Below, in pieces: positions 46,494-59,383 of a stretch of 64,000 nucleotides of DNA. A program made the position numbers and the translations under genes. Source of the stretch: Daphnia pulex (lineage: Eukaryota > Arthropoda > Branchiopoda > Diplostraca > Daphniidae). The notes beneath the pieces are model-generated. The model was not told where the DNA came from. It saw nothing but the letters and a program-made list of their open reading frames with translations, and did no database searches. Numbering within the stretch: the first letter of the stretch is position 1; every line of letters begins with the position of its first letter. The stretch spans positions 4,216,001 to 4,280,000 of the forward strand of contig NC_060017.1 of the NCBI RefSeq assembly GCF_021134715.1. The letters run 5' to 3'.

Positions 46494-49400
46494 ATGGATG
46501 GTCAAGGACAGCGTCTAATAACGTAAAAATTCTGTTAATAGATTGAAATTAAATTTTGTTTATTACCTCTGAAGTTCGTGAATAGGTCTTTTTTTGGTAA
46601 ACCACGTGCAACGTCTGTTAAGCAAGAAGTAAAAGAGGAAAATATTGAAAAGAAGAGTACTGACGACACATCGTCACCGTGAGTAGCAAAAACAAAAACT
46701 ATGCTTTCCAGATTGTTGAGATGCAATGCCACAAAAGAAATTATTTTCAATTTTAGTAGATTGTGCACTGTAGATCATTTATGTGTTAAACAAAAACCCA
46801 AAACCTTATTTTTGCAATTCATTAGGGAAAAAAACAGTTCTTTACTAGACAAGCCAGCAGTTCAAAGTGCTAAGAAGAAAGTAATAAAGAAACTTGACAG
46901 TGATGATGAGGAACCTGTTTCTCAGAAAAAGTAATGAGCACTGTAGATCATTTATGTGTTAAACAAAAACCCAAAACCTTATTTTTTGCAATTCTTTAGA
47001 GAAAAAAACAGTCCTTTACCAGACAAGCCAGTTCAAAGTGCTAAGAAGAAAGTAAAGAAACTTGAAAGTGACGATGAGGAACCTGTTTCTCGGAAAAAGT
47101 ATAATGAGCATTCCAGTATCAAACCCACATTTTCATTTATTATCTTACTTATACTTAGGAGAAGAAAGTGTGCAGTTAGTAGCAGCAGTGAAGATTCAGA
47201 ACCAGATAGTGCGATTGAGAAACCGGCTGTGCTTAAAAAAGCAGATATTTTTTTGAAAAGTGTGAAATCCCCAACTAAATCTTCAAAATTACCTTCCAGT
47301 AATGAAACTCCTCTCAATGGGAAACTTGAAATTAAAAAATCTAATGTGTCACTAACCACCAAAGGTTTGATATAAGACATATATTACAGAAAGGTGTTCA
47401 TGGTGTTACCTAAATATAATTGTTTTAATGGTAATTTTTTTAATTCAGATGCACATGATTCAAAAGATGGTGTAACTGAATTGTTGAATCCTGATTCATA
47501 TAATCCTGGGAAACAAAATTATCATCCTATTCAAGATGCAACATGGAAAAAGGGAGAAAATGTCCCTTACATGGTTCTTGCTAAAACACTGGAATTAGTA
47601 ATTAAAAATTAACAAATTCTACATTATACCTTATTTAATGGAAATGTTTACCAGATTGAAGAAACCAGTTCCAGGTTAAAAATGATAGAGATTTTAGCTA
47701 ACTATTTCCGAAGTGTTTTCCTGTTGTCACCAGATGATTTACTATGTTCTGTTTACCTATGTTTAAATCAGTTAGCCCCTGCATACATGGGTAAGTCCAG
47801 CATAAAATCAAAAATAATTTTTTACACCACTTTATATTTTGCTTAATGATTTGCAGGTATAGAACTTGGTGTAGGAGAAGGCATAATAATTAAAGCAATT
47901 GCACAAGCTACTGGAAGAGCAACAGATAAAGTTAAATCTGATGTTGCTACTAAAGGGGATGTTGGGTTGGTAGCAGAGGCATCCAAAGGCACACAGAGGA
48001 CTCTTTCTATGTTTAAGTAATGTTTTTTTTTTTTTTTTTTTAATCTTAAAACTTATATAATATGTTAATTATTTATTTGGTTTGATTATATCAATTTGTT
48101 ATGATTTATGTTTACAGACCAGTGAGTTTAACTGTGAAAAGCGTTTTCACTAAATTAACAGAAGTAGCCGTGATGACTGGAAATAGTTCTCAAATAAAGA
48201 AAGTTGATAAGATTCATGGAATACTCGTTGCTGCAAAGCAATTAGAATCACGTTTTATTACCCGATCGCTTGCTGGAAAACTTCGTATTGGGTTAGCTGA
48301 ACAATCAGTACTTCAAGCTTTAGCTTTTGCAGCTACTGCAACTCCTCCGAACCAATCTACACCGCCTACCCAGTTGAATTGTTTTGCGGGACTTAGTAGC
48401 GAAACCATTAAAGCAAAAGTGGAAGCTTCGGCGGTTATTTTGAAGACAGCATATTGGTAAATATTGGCTCCAGATCTCATTTTATATTTACTGGAAATGT
48501 TTTAAAAATAATTTAATTAAATCTGAGATCGGTATTAAGTTACTACATTTACTCGCGCTGTTGTTAAGTGTTGCCCTTCGTTATAAGAGAAACAGTGTCA
48601 ATAATGGAATATTTTTCTTTTTGTAATATCAAATATGTAACTCGATCATTTTCTTTCTTGCAGCCAATGCCCTAGTTACGATCAAATTATTCCAGTTCTC
48701 TTACGCGAAGGCGTAGAAGCGCTCCCGCTACACTGTACACTAACTCCGGGTGTTCCACTAAAACCCATGTTAGCGTGTCCCACACGAGGAGTCGGAGAAG
48801 TATTACAAAAATTTGAATCTACCAAGTTTACTTGCGAATGGAAATATGATGGCGAAAGAGCTCAGATACATCTTCTCGAGAACGGGGAAATCAGAATTTA
48901 CAGCAGAAACCAGGAAAATAACACTTCCAAATATCCAGACATAATCAGTCGCTTTCAATCGTGGATTGAACCATCAGCTTCAGTCCGCTCAGCTATTTTG
49001 GATACCGAAGCTGTAGCGTGGGATACAGAGAAGAAACAAATTCTTCCATTTCAAATACTTTCAACAAGAAAACGAAAGGATGCTGTGGAAGCTGACATCA
49101 AAGTCCAAGTATAATATTTCAATATGTTCAACGTAAGCAACCATTTCCTTACCTTTTCGTTCATTCAAATTTAATCCTTAAAAGGTTTGCGTGTATGCGT
49201 TTGATTTGCTCTATTTAAATGGGGAATCTCTTGTTACAATGCCGTTAATAGAACGTCGGCAAAGACTTTGGAATAGTTTCCACAAAGTTGACGGCCAGTT
49301 TGGCTTTGCCACCAGCAGAGATCCTCAAACAGTCGAGGAGATTGAGGAATTTTTGGACGAGTCATTGAAAGGTAATATCTTATTTTTTGTCTTTTTTAAC

Positions 49401-50396
49401 CAATATCGCCCCGGTAAAAGATTGCTTGATTTCTCTCTGCCTCTTTTACTATAGGCAATTGCGAAGGGTTAATGGTAAAGGGATTAGTCAAGGACGCAAC
49501 TTACGAAATTGCCAAAAGATCGAAAAACTGGTTAAAATTAAAGAAAGACTATTTGGACGGTATAGGCGATACGGTAAGTGAACACATGATTTTTGTCCTT
49601 ACGGTTACGCTGGTATTCTAAATATTTTTAATGGGTTCTGTTGAATAGATTGATGCTGTAGTAATTGGTGGATATTTAGGCAGAGGCAAGCGCACTGGTC
49701 TCTACGGAGGATTTTTATTGGCATGCTACGATGAATCTAATGAAGAATATCAGTCTCTTTGTAAAGTAAGTGCATTTCTGATGTGGGTTTTCCGGTAATT
49801 TAATGTTATCATATAACCGCTTCTTTTTATCGTGTACTATTCTACTTTTTGTAAATCTGTTAATTTTCTTGTATGGTTTATGTATAACAGATAGGTACCG
49901 GTTTTAGCGATGAAGACTTTCAAGCCCATAGTGATTTCTTGAAAAATCATAAAATTCCAAAACCAAAGCCTTATTTTAGGGTATGATTCACTTCTTACTT
50001 CCGAACTGTGTAAATGATAAATATTTTTCATTGTTTGATTTTACCCTTTTTGTTTTTTAGTTCGACCCAAGCTTATCTCCCGATGATTGGTTTGAACCTG
50101 TTCAAGTGTGGGAAATCAAATGTGCCGACTTGTCTATTTCGCCCGTACATCGGGCCGCAACTGGAATCGTTGATCCGGTTAAAGGAATTTCTTTAAGATT
50201 TCCTCGTTTTATCAGAATCAGGCCAGACAAGAATCCTGAAAATGCTACTTCATCAGAACAGGTCTCATAACTGAAAGCCCATTTCCAGCTCAATTCTAAT
50301 AGTAAGGTTTATTATTTATAGATTGCTGACCTATACAACAGCCAGGAGCAGGTTAAAAATAAGAAAACTGATGATGATGAAGAGGGTTTCTACTAA
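46494..50396 (+). CDS. LIG1: DNA ligase 1 (ATP-dependent, replicative)
   Basis: Exons: 46494-46522, 46586-46678, 46826-46930, 47000-47098, 47159-47364, 47449-47597, 47655-47790, 47857-48016, 48118-48456, 48664-49108, 49185-49371, 49455-49573, 49649-49765, 49891-49980, 50061-50261, 50322-50396; 849 aa (human 919). It seals Okazaki fragments and long-patch repair nicks. The N-terminus [15 protein letters not shown] holds a perfect PCNA-binding PIP box (QRLITSFF) split by intron 1. A Lys/Ser/acidic disordered region follows, including two near-identical exons (3 and 4). The DNA-binding domain has [20 protein letters not shown] and GIELGVGEG; the nucleotidyltransferase has [12 protein letters not shown] with active-site Lys499, LDTEAVAWD and CEGLMVKGL; the OB-fold has [20 protein letters not shown] and [19 protein letters not shown] is at 50483-50488. 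Confidence 0.96.
46765..47109 (+). repeat. Tandem duplication of a LIG1 exon with its intron, 173-bp period
   Basis: Copy 1 (46765-46937) and copy 2 (46938 to about 47109) match along the intron (GCACTGTAGATCATTTATG, then a shared run through the acceptor) and along the exon. The exons code [19 protein letters not shown] and [18 protein letters not shown], each ending DDEEPVSxKK. Both copies keep acceptors, donors and the same phase, so both should be spliced in. Differences are a few substitutions and small indels, so the event is recent. Confidence 0.92.
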
Positions 50397-51425
50397 ATCC
50401 GACTTTGACACTGATTTACTTTGGATATATCCTCTGCATGGTGATGTTTCTTTCAGCTGATTTAACATAAATCATTATTTGAAATAAATGCCATTATTAG
50501 AAACTATCATTTGATTTGATTTATTTTTTTTTAAAACAAAAACGGACTTTTTAACTCCTTATGTAAGCAGAATACAAATATAATTTTGAATGTAACATTA
50601 CGATGGATGCGTGTCATTCATCAGCCCCGGTTTTGAAATGGCACAAATGTCGTAATAAACTAATCTTTCATAGAGCCGACTGAGTGACAGATTTTTACGT
50701 TTTTATGGTTTCGTGACACGAACTTATAGTCCCCATTTCTCTGTTAGGTATTTTAGGCCACTAGAATACGCCAAGAAAATTTTCACGGAGACTTTCGTTT
50801 TCTCCAATCTGCTACTTGACGCCGTTGTGTTCCTTCAATATTACCAACATTTCTGAATGGGAGGTGAGTAGTTTGGCTCGGGTCCTTCGAGAGTAGCAGT
50901 TAAATCAGAGTAATACCTAATACCTAGTGGAGCAGTAGTTGGAGGAGGTAGTAGTACTAGCATGTACTAGTCGAAAGGACGCATAGAAACGGAAAACCAT
51001 CTAGTTATTTAACGTTGAAGGCCGTTCGGTCCGTGAACAAAGACTAAATTCAGCAGACACAAGAAAAATGCAAAACAAAAATGTTTTAACTTGATTAACA
51101 GTGGAAAACAACATACAAGTCCATTCTTTTTGACATCTTAATGGAATTCGTTGGATTTGAATGATTCACATCAAATCATTTCCTTTATAATTGTTCATTA
51201 GATAGGCCTACATCAACTACTTTTGAGAGCACAAGAAGTGCACTTAGTTAAATTGATCAAATATTATTAGCAAATTTCATTCTTACTGATGTGTAATTAA
51301 AAAAATCATCAGCAATAACAGAACTGGGCATAAAAAGTGAAAGAAAAAATGTAAATGTAGCCTCACATGGATGAGTGCTATAAATAGGATTGAAGATTTT
51401 GCCCTCTTTGTATGACTAATATGTC
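50397..51425. other. Convergent LIG1-ACBP 3' spacer
   Basis: 1.03 kb between two stop codons. It holds the LIG1 polyadenylation signal and both 3' UTRs. A stretch near 50930-50970 has repeated AGTAG units. No coding sequence recognised. Confidence 0.5.
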
Positions 51426-51824
51426 TTAAGCACTATACTTTGCTACTATTTCTTCCGCTTTCACAACATAAGCTTCCTTGGCAGCATCACAGGACATGCC
51501 TTTTTTTGACTCCCAAGAATCCCATTTTGCTTTACCTTTGAAGTCCAACATACCAGGTCGTGCTAAATGGTGAAAAATTATGTGAGATTTAAATAATTTG
51601 ATGAAAAAACGGTTGATAAAATACTAACCAACATTAACATCTCCAACAGTGGCTTGTTTGTACAAGGCATAAATTTCTTTTAACTCTTCATCTGTAGGTC
51701 TTGCAGTTAATGCCTTAATATCCTCGGCAGCTTTATTAAATTTCTGAAAATCAAAAGAGAATTTCAATTAAAACACTCATTAATTCAATACAATGCATGC
51801 AATACTTACGTGATCGAGAGACAT
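51426..51824 (-). CDS. Acyl-CoA-binding protein (diazepam-binding inhibitor)
   Basis: Exons (minus): 51824-51810, 51743-51629, 51562-51426, giving 88 aa, the usual size of single-domain ACBP (86-90). The protein binds medium- and long-chain acyl-CoA in the cytosol and buffers or transports it. Visible family features: [12 protein letters not shown] in helix 1, [20 protein letters not shown] in helix 2 (Lys and Tyr of the acyl-CoA pocket), [20 protein letters not shown] in helix 3 with the invariant Tyr/Phe-Lys-Gly-Lys-Ala-Lys-Trp run, and the [16 protein letters not shown] tail. It diverges from RpL37A with 370 bp between the starts. Confidence 0.96.
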
Positions 51825-52194
51825 TTTCGTACCGTCGGGGAAAAAACTGTACTTGTTAATTAGCAGAAGTATGTCCCTTGCGGTTTGCTATTAAACCATC
51901 CATGTGACCATGTTGACATGTGTTAAAAAACACACTTACAAAAATTTAATGCATTACAAATAATAAGAAAGAGTTACTAAAATTTATGAAATGTTTTATA
52001 AACATTAACTTTATCAGAATATTCGTAAGTTTTTCAACTTATAATAAATGAATAATTTTTTTATTTTGATATGTGGCAACGTTGGTATAATGTTGCTCAC
52101 TACCTCCCCGCTAGAGTCTTTTTAGGCTTTTCTGCCAGGCGTAAAAGTCGTCTGGTTCCTACGTTCGTCTCTTAAACGTCAAGTCTACTCAAAT
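51825..52194. promoter_or_regulatory. Bidirectional promoter region, ACBP and RpL37A
   Basis: 370 bp between divergent start codons. The RpL37A side has a pyrimidine-tract start CTTTTCTGCC at 52127-52136, matching the 5' TOP element of ribosomal protein mRNAs. The middle is very AT-rich. Confidence 0.6.
52127..52136 (+). promoter_or_regulatory. 5' TOP-type transcription start of RpL37A
   Basis: CTTTTCTGCC, a C followed by pyrimidines, 59 bp upstream of the ATG. TOP starts place translation of ribosomal protein mRNAs under TOR control. The exact start site is inferred. Confidence 0.5.
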
Positions 52195-52661
<467 letters not shown>

Positions 52662-54516
52662 ATTCTGTAAGAACATTTGCCCATCTCTCAATTCTTAAAT
52701 ACAAGATTTGTGGCTTCAGATGTTTGTATTACTTTTAAACCTAACTTTTACTTGTAAGTCTTTTGTTTACTAAGAAATTTTGGTCTTCTGGATAATGTAA
52801 AATGTTAAAGATATGGGTTTTGATTTAGATGAATCTGAGTTGTCAAGACTGGGTGTAGTTCAACTGTTAATGTTTTCAAGTTGAGATTGGTGCATAAGCA
52901 AGTTTTGATACAACAGGAAGTTTCCGGCTGGTCACTTCATGTGGTATACACAATTTGGGATGTTGTGAGGTCCACTAGATAATGAAATTTATTTTAATGA
53001 GCTATATTACATTTAATAGTAGGGTCGATATATTGTTACCCAACCCAGAATGCTTAACTTAAATTTCGTTCATCGCGATTCTTCTTCAGGCAGTGAGATT
53101 TGAAGATGTGTTGTATTACCATTATATGTTGAAGGAAGAATTAATTTGAGGGCGGGGGAAATGTCATAGCATGGGATTCAATAATTAGATCTAGCTGCTG
53201 ATGTAAACGCGCACGCGTCGGAGGAATGCTGACTGCAGTAGAGATTTCGACAGCCTGACTAACGTTGACAGTTCAGGAAGCATTATGCTTCATGGTTAGT
53301 AATGTTTCGGGAATATCAGTAAGTGCGAATTCATTTATGTCGCCGATACAATTTTACTGATTATATCTTAAACAAGAAAATTCCAGATTACCAAGTTTTA
53401 AATATCTACAATTGAAATCTTCAGAGAAACGAAAAGGAAGAACGAAAGTGTAATTGGTGTACCTAGCCATTCGTTCATGCTAATGTTAAAAGTGGGTACG
53501 ACGACGATAGTTTTTTTCTTAGGATTGCATCTTTTTGGATTACTAATCTGTGAAGAGAATAAGAAAAGTCATTCATGGTAATGAGCATTCAGTATTCCAC
53601 TTGACAATCAACCATGTTGAACGTGCTCCCTAGCCTCCAAATTATCTTCAGTGAACGGAACCCCCGGAAATGGTTTCACAAGTTCAGTGGTACGGAACCC
53701 TCCTTTACCTCGGGATGCTAGAATCTTACGTATCCTATCCTACAGGTGCTAGTTCTGTTTCTTTGTTGGTTTTGTTTTATTTCGGCGTATATCCTGTGCA
53801 GGTGCCTATCACGAGAAATGAAATAGGCAGCTGCATAGAAGAAAATAATACAAGTATCAAGAGTTCGTGCCAAAAAGCATCGGCTAATCATCAATTGAGA
53901 CAACCTATCACTAGAGAGAAAAATATGCTAAGCTGGAAAATATTCGTAATATTTTTATTATTCCACTTCCTGCTTCTGATTCAGGCTTACTGCACACTGG
54001 CTGTTGAAACCCCGAGGCGATCGCTGTCATGTTGCCGACTCGAGCAGAACGGATTCTTCCATTTCGAAGCGTTGGTATAACTTTCGACACTTTTTACTAT
54101 TTCCTAACGCAGCTGGAGTTTTTCAGTTTCTACTTCCCTCCCTTGGCTTCTAGACGTGCTGACTCGCTAGTGAAACAACATAACGATACACTACAATTCA
54201 ATGATTTCAGTTTTATCGCAGTATTTTCCCCAGGCTGCTTTCAGTTCTTTCGTAATAAGAGCTCCAATTTGCGCTAATTTCAGGGGTGAGTTTATTTGTG
54301 CATGCGCCCTAAAATGTCCTTAGCGGACTTTTAGAGATGTGTGGCGATCGTTATTGCTTAACTATTTTCTCTTAGAACTAATTACAGCCGATTTCACAAT
54401 CTGTTTAAATGCAAAATGATGGCCATATCGTGTCTAATGTGTTTTTCTTTTACTCGTTTAGGTTAATACTGCCAAAGAGATTTGCTTACTGAACTGAACT
54501 GCGAAACTTTTAAAAA
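52662..54516. other. RpL37A-TRIM spacer with probable 5' UTR
   Basis: 1.85 kb. An acceptor TTTAG before GTTAATACTG at about 54462 suggests that the TRIM-type gene has a non-coding first exon here, joined just before its ATG. The longest frame (53670-54080) has a hydrophobic patch but no sign of RING or B-box cysteines and is taken as chance. Confidence 0.5.
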
Positions 54517-57268
54517 ATGATTCAAGATCCGCTTACAGTGGAGCTCTCCGGAAAATTACTGGAAAACACCAAAAGCGGAATTGTGGGTCAAAAGTATTCC
54601 ATCATCATTACGATCAAGAACACGCCAAGCGATCATCCCCATATTGAACACGGTATACAGGTGCCTTGCGTCACAGTTCGTGGCCCTTTACGCGAATATT
54701 CTCGGTAATTTCGTATTAATCTTATGTGAAAATCAAAGTCTTTCGAAACCCTCCGCTTCCTCGTCCTCCTAACTTGCGCCTATGTTCGTACCGATCCGCC
54801 GTACAGTATCTTTATTAGTCCTTTACAGTATAAAAAAGAACCCCCTGCCTATACTATGCAAGCTGTATGTAAATTAACATATTCCGAATGCTTTATGGGT
54901 AAAACTATCATTTGGCATTTAAAAAAAAAAGTATTATTAAAATTAAGTTGAATTAAAATGGAGCTAGAATGGAGCTAGATTCAACTTGACTCTACTGTTG
55001 GTTAAAACATTACAGCATTCTAATGTTGTTCGACACTATTTTCGATCACTTCCGATCTATTCCATTCTACTCAATATTAGCTATTTTCCACACTAACTTG
55101 TAAAGCTGGAATATTCTGCTTGGAGGGTTTGTTACTCGCCTCGTTGGGGTTCCCGGACCCTTGCCTAATAAGGTCGGGGGGTCTCGACCCCACATCCGCG
55201 GCGGGCTGACCCCAACGTTTCTTTTTCGTGCAAGTAGCAATAATCTGGGAAGAATTTCCACTTTTATTTCTAACTCACGCGAATGAAAGCATCCGGTACT
55301 ATCTGCAAAATAGCAGATGTGCTCAGCAGTTCTAGTTCAATTCTAACAGTTCGATTGTAATTAGATTGAAATGTAGCATCATTTGTCAGTAAGACTGTGT
55401 ATCCAAAACAATAAGAGTTTATACTGTTTCCTTACTTTTCAGTTTGTATGAAGAAGATACGCCTGGAATTCAATTAACCGATTTCCCTCAGCCTGAGAAT
55501 TCAGGACAGAACTCGTGTAATACTATCAACCTTATGTCGTGCCCGCTGCACCATTTGGTCAATAATGGCAGTAAAGGTAGTTTGCGACCACGGTCAGCCA
55601 TCGCAAATAAACAGCTGCCTAAACCTGTACTTCAGATAACCTTTACTGTCAGACAAGTTGGTGATTGCATCTTTGAAACAGTCTTGTCATTCCCTCAAAT
55701 TGGTAGATATGAAATCCAAGTCGTTCTAGAGAACAGTATCCCTATTATTGCTGACGGTCCACTGAAGGTAAGAATTTGAATTGTCTTTACCTATTTTTTT
55801 TTAAATCTAAATGAATAATCGTATATTGTTCTACTGTGCAGGTCGATATCTTCCATCCCAGTATTCGAAAAAAATCTTTGGGGGATTTGTTGCGAAGCTC
55901 TTCACCGCAAGCTTCACTCAAAGATGTTCCTCTGGAAGATTCTGTTGATCTCATTAGCCGAATTGGATGTCGAGGTCGAGCCAAGGGACAATTCAGTAAT
56001 CCACAAGTCAGTTATTAATCAGCACTAATATATCCACTAATATCGTAATTTAACCGCTGTACAAAAAAAAACCTTCAATCATGTCCGATGCAATTCAATT
56101 ATTCGTTTTTGGTAGGACATAGTTGCGTTTCCAGGAAGAATTTTGGCCACAGATTCCAATAACCAATGTGTTCAAGTATTCAACGTGAAAAAAAATGATA
56201 ACGATTTGCAGTTTGGTTGTCTCGGGCGTTTAGCAATTGATCGTGGTCGGCTATTAGGCCAGATACAAAGACCGACGGGTAATATCCACTTCTTTGGTCC
56301 TAAGAAATTTGATTGTTGAATCATAGCAGAAATTTAAATATTTATAAAAATAAAAATTTAGGTATTGCTTCAATGCAAGAAAAAGATCAATTTATTGTTG
56401 CCGATTACGAAAATCGTTGGATGTCTGTTTTCGAGATGAAGGGGAAATTTGTGTCTCGTTTTGGAATGGGCAAACTCCAAGGTACATTTTTTTAGTTAAA
56501 GATATAAATTTCTAATTTTCTCATGGTAGATTGCACAGTATTTCTTATGTTTGTCCCCATTTTATTTTAATATCCAATGAGATGAATTACACCAATTTGT
56601 TTGTTCAGGTCCCAAAGGTGTAGCCGTGGATGGAAAGGGAAAAATTTATGTAGTTGATAACAAGGCATCAGCAATTTGTGTTTTCTCGACCAACGGGCGT
56701 TTTGTTGGCCGATTTGGATCCCGCGGTGTCGGGGAAGATCACTTGGCGGGTCCTCACTTCATCGGAATCAACAGCTTTGGTCATTCTGTTGTTTCAGATT
56801 TTCACAACCACGCAGTGAAGGTACTAATCCAGTTGAATCACAGAATGTTTCATTATTAAATTTAAACACAAAAAAAAAATTCTAGGTATTTGATTCCACC
56901 GGTCAATATTTGTACAGTTTTGGTTGCAATGGTGAGGAAGATGGCCAGTTTAATGCTCCAACGGGAGTTGCAATCGACCCTTTTGACAATATTTTAGTTG
57001 GTGACTGGGGAAATTCCCGTGTACAGGTAAATTGTTTTTCTAGTTTTCCATTTTTGAAGAATTTCACATCTACTTCTTGAAAATGTTTAAGGTTTTCGAT
57101 CGCCAAGGAACCTTTTTACAGTGCATCAACACTTCTACTGACCCTTTATATGGTCCTCAGGGACTCAGTCTCTGTGACGGAATGCTTTATGTTGCTGATT
57201 CAGGAAATCACTGTATTAAAGTCTACAGGTATGACAATTTTGTCACAAACGTTCTGCAAGTAGAATGA
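54517..57268 (+). CDS. TRIM2/3-type NHL protein lacking RING and B-box
   Basis: Exons: 54517-54704, 55443-55767, 55842-56006, 56116-56278, 56362-56481, 56609-56820, 56886-57026, 57092-57268, giving 496 aa. Residues 1-180 resemble the filamin-like region of TRIM2/TRIM3 ([27 protein letters not shown]...DGPLKV). Residues 213-490 form a six-bladed NHL propeller with close TRIM2/3 matches: [90 protein letters not shown] and [17 protein letters not shown] domains of this class bind RNA or protein. Vertebrate TRIM2/3 carry RING, B-box and coiled coil before the filamin domain; none is seen upstream, so E3 activity is not expected unless a remote exon supplies it. AATAAA is at 57289-57294. Confidence 0.9.
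55142..55217. repeat. GC-rich inverted-repeat block in TRIM-type intron 1
   Basis: Terminal arms CGTTGGGGT (55142-55150) and ACCCCAACG (55209-55217) are perfect and enclose a second hairpin, GGTCG...CGACC (about 55172-55189). The block is strongly GC-rich inside an AT-rich 738-bp intron, which suggests inserted repeat DNA or a structured RNA. It does not fold as a canonical tRNA as far as I can tell. Confidence 0.6.
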
Positions 57269-59383
57269 ATGAAACACATTTTCTGAAAAATAAATATTCC
57301 CTCGTGTTTAATTAAAAAAAGGTTTGTGTAAGGCGTGACGTGAAATAAAATTTTATTGAAATTTGAAAGGTTCTTCTTAATATATTTAAAAAAAAGCAAT
57401 TTTTGGAGTACTTAGTGTAGGTGTATCATCAGTCATTCGAGATCATGTAAAATTTACTACTTTACCACTTTAAAATGCATTAAATTAATTTATGGTTTTC
57501 ACGTTTTAAAAAAGGCGGGTAATAAGTCTATTTTTACAGACGCCTTTCATCTTTTCAACGTTGCCATTTTCAGTAATATGGAAATTGCTAAAACAGTGCG
57601 GATGTATTCTTAATTCCTATTTAAAATTTGATTCAAAATTAATAATTAAATTATTCAATGCATTAGCAAAGAATAAACTGCCTGATTTCATAAGTAAAAA
57701 TTGTTTCGCATTCAATCAGGTAGCATGCGACGTTGACAACAAACGTCAAATTGTCTCACTTTCCTCTGATGGGATTTACATTACAACGAAAAAAAACGAC
57801 TGATCTAATTTTTTAACACTTGTTTTTTTTTCCTGGTCGAATCTTGTAAATTTCATACCTGCCCATCGGTTTGAAAAATAAAAACGTCATTCACGCCGAC
57901 GCCTCACGAGTCACGACTGAACGCAACCGGCAACCAGTCATTCTCACGCGTGTTTTAGTCCTCCCAAACCCCCATCTATCGGTACAAGTGGTCAAAGCTA
58001 ACACAACCTGATAGCTGTAAGCTGTCTCTTAGTCTACAGGTACTGGAGATATCATTACTTAAAAAAAAATGAAATCAAGGGATGGGTCTTGGGAGTGGGG
58101 AGAGCGGTTCGGGTTGTTTATATATTTCTATCGATTATACTAAAATTTGTTGTTTTCAAATAAGCGCCATGTTTAAGTCAGGAAACGAATTTTCTCCTAA
58201 ATTGAAACAACTTATTTAAATATTATCTATTTAATATTCCGGGTGGATAAAAAAATCAACCGTTAAAAACATTTAACCATTTTAACAGTGAAGTTTTTCA
58301 CACTTTTAACTACGCTGGAATAATTTTTTTTCGTAGGATTTTACATACTAACGAAAAATATTGATACTAATCAAGCTAATAAAAAAATGTTACCAACATT
58401 TGTTTGAAAAAAAAAATGACTATAGCACTGTACTATATTTAGGTGAACCACGAACGATGATTTATATTTTGAAAGTAGTCCGGAAACTAGTTGAAGTTGC
58501 AAATACGGCGTAACTTCATGTCTCAAATAAAATAGCCAAATAAGATTTGAAGTAGAACCAGATCGAAATTTTAAAAGGCATGGTCTTGAATAGTGGTGAA
58601 TTCAATTGTAGAAACTAGAAAGTCGCAAAAAAAAACATAGATTTTGCATAATTTAAAAACAATAATTGGGTTACTAAGTAGGAGTTTATAAGCAAAACAG
58701 TAGGCCATTATTTCTTAATAGTTAATAATTGTGAAATTGTTTTTTGAGTTTAATAATTTTCTCCTAGTAGCCAGTAACATATTTTTAAAACATGTAATGT
58801 GATTCAACCTGGCAATGTCTTAAGATCGGTACACGTCATTGCCTGCTGCCACGTCTCAACTTAGTTATTGTCGCGGCGGAAAGCGGTTCTTAGTTGATTC
58901 CGGGTTGCGTGCGAAGCGGATACATGTACGTGGAAAGCAAAGTTGATAATACTTTTCGTTTTCAAGTTCATTGCTATTGTGTCAATTTTCAGAATAACCA
59001 TAATTCTGGCCATCACGTTCAGATTTCCTGTTTAATTTGACCCGGTTCGTGGAAACGCAGTACAGTAAGTCTTTTCGTTTCAACAAACTATTTTGCATAC
59101 TCATGTCACACGGAATGGATTTTTCATATTTTAATAAAAGTATGATTGATGATTAACGACGAACGTGATTCAAATCCAAATGATGGAACTTGAATTGTCT
59201 GCTCATCTTAAATTTTTTAGTTTGCAGTATGGTACAGACTAAAAGTGTTCAATATAGTACCAATATGAGTGTGTGTGATAGACGTGTTTACCCGTCATGT
59301 TTCCCCTTTTGATTGTTCTATCATTATTGCTTTATAGTTGTACTGTAACGATTTGGACCTCCAAAAGACTACGAGAGAAGAAA
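57269..59383. other. TRIM-vigilin spacer with vigilin 5' UTR
   Basis: 2.1 kb of AT-rich DNA. A donor-like ACA|GTAAGT near 59065 and an acceptor TTTATAG at 59337 suggest that a vigilin 5' UTR exon ends near 59064 and that the second exon starts at 59338, 46 bp before the ATG. The rest shows no coding sign. Confidence 0.5.

Noticed and set aside
46305-46505. Minus-strand frame across the LIG1 start, with an SFF-like N-terminus reminiscent of PCNA-binding proteins
   Set aside because: It opens with TTG, overlaps the LIG1 first exon and promoter, and matches no family I can name.
53670-54080. 136-codon frame upstream of the TRIM-type gene, checked as a possible RING/B-box exon
   Set aside because: Its cysteines and histidines do not fit RING or B-box spacing, and the hydrophobic patch is T-rich chance sequence.
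57561-57803. 80-codon frame after the TRIM-type stop, considered as an alternative last exon
   Set aside because: The conserved propeller already closes at VYRY with a nearby stop and AATAAA; joining this frame gives no family match.
59297-59383. Upstream in-frame ATG giving vigilin a hydrophobic leader
   Set aside because: A TTTATAG acceptor lies at 59337 and vigilin is a cytosolic protein without a leader, so the ATG at 59384 is preferred.
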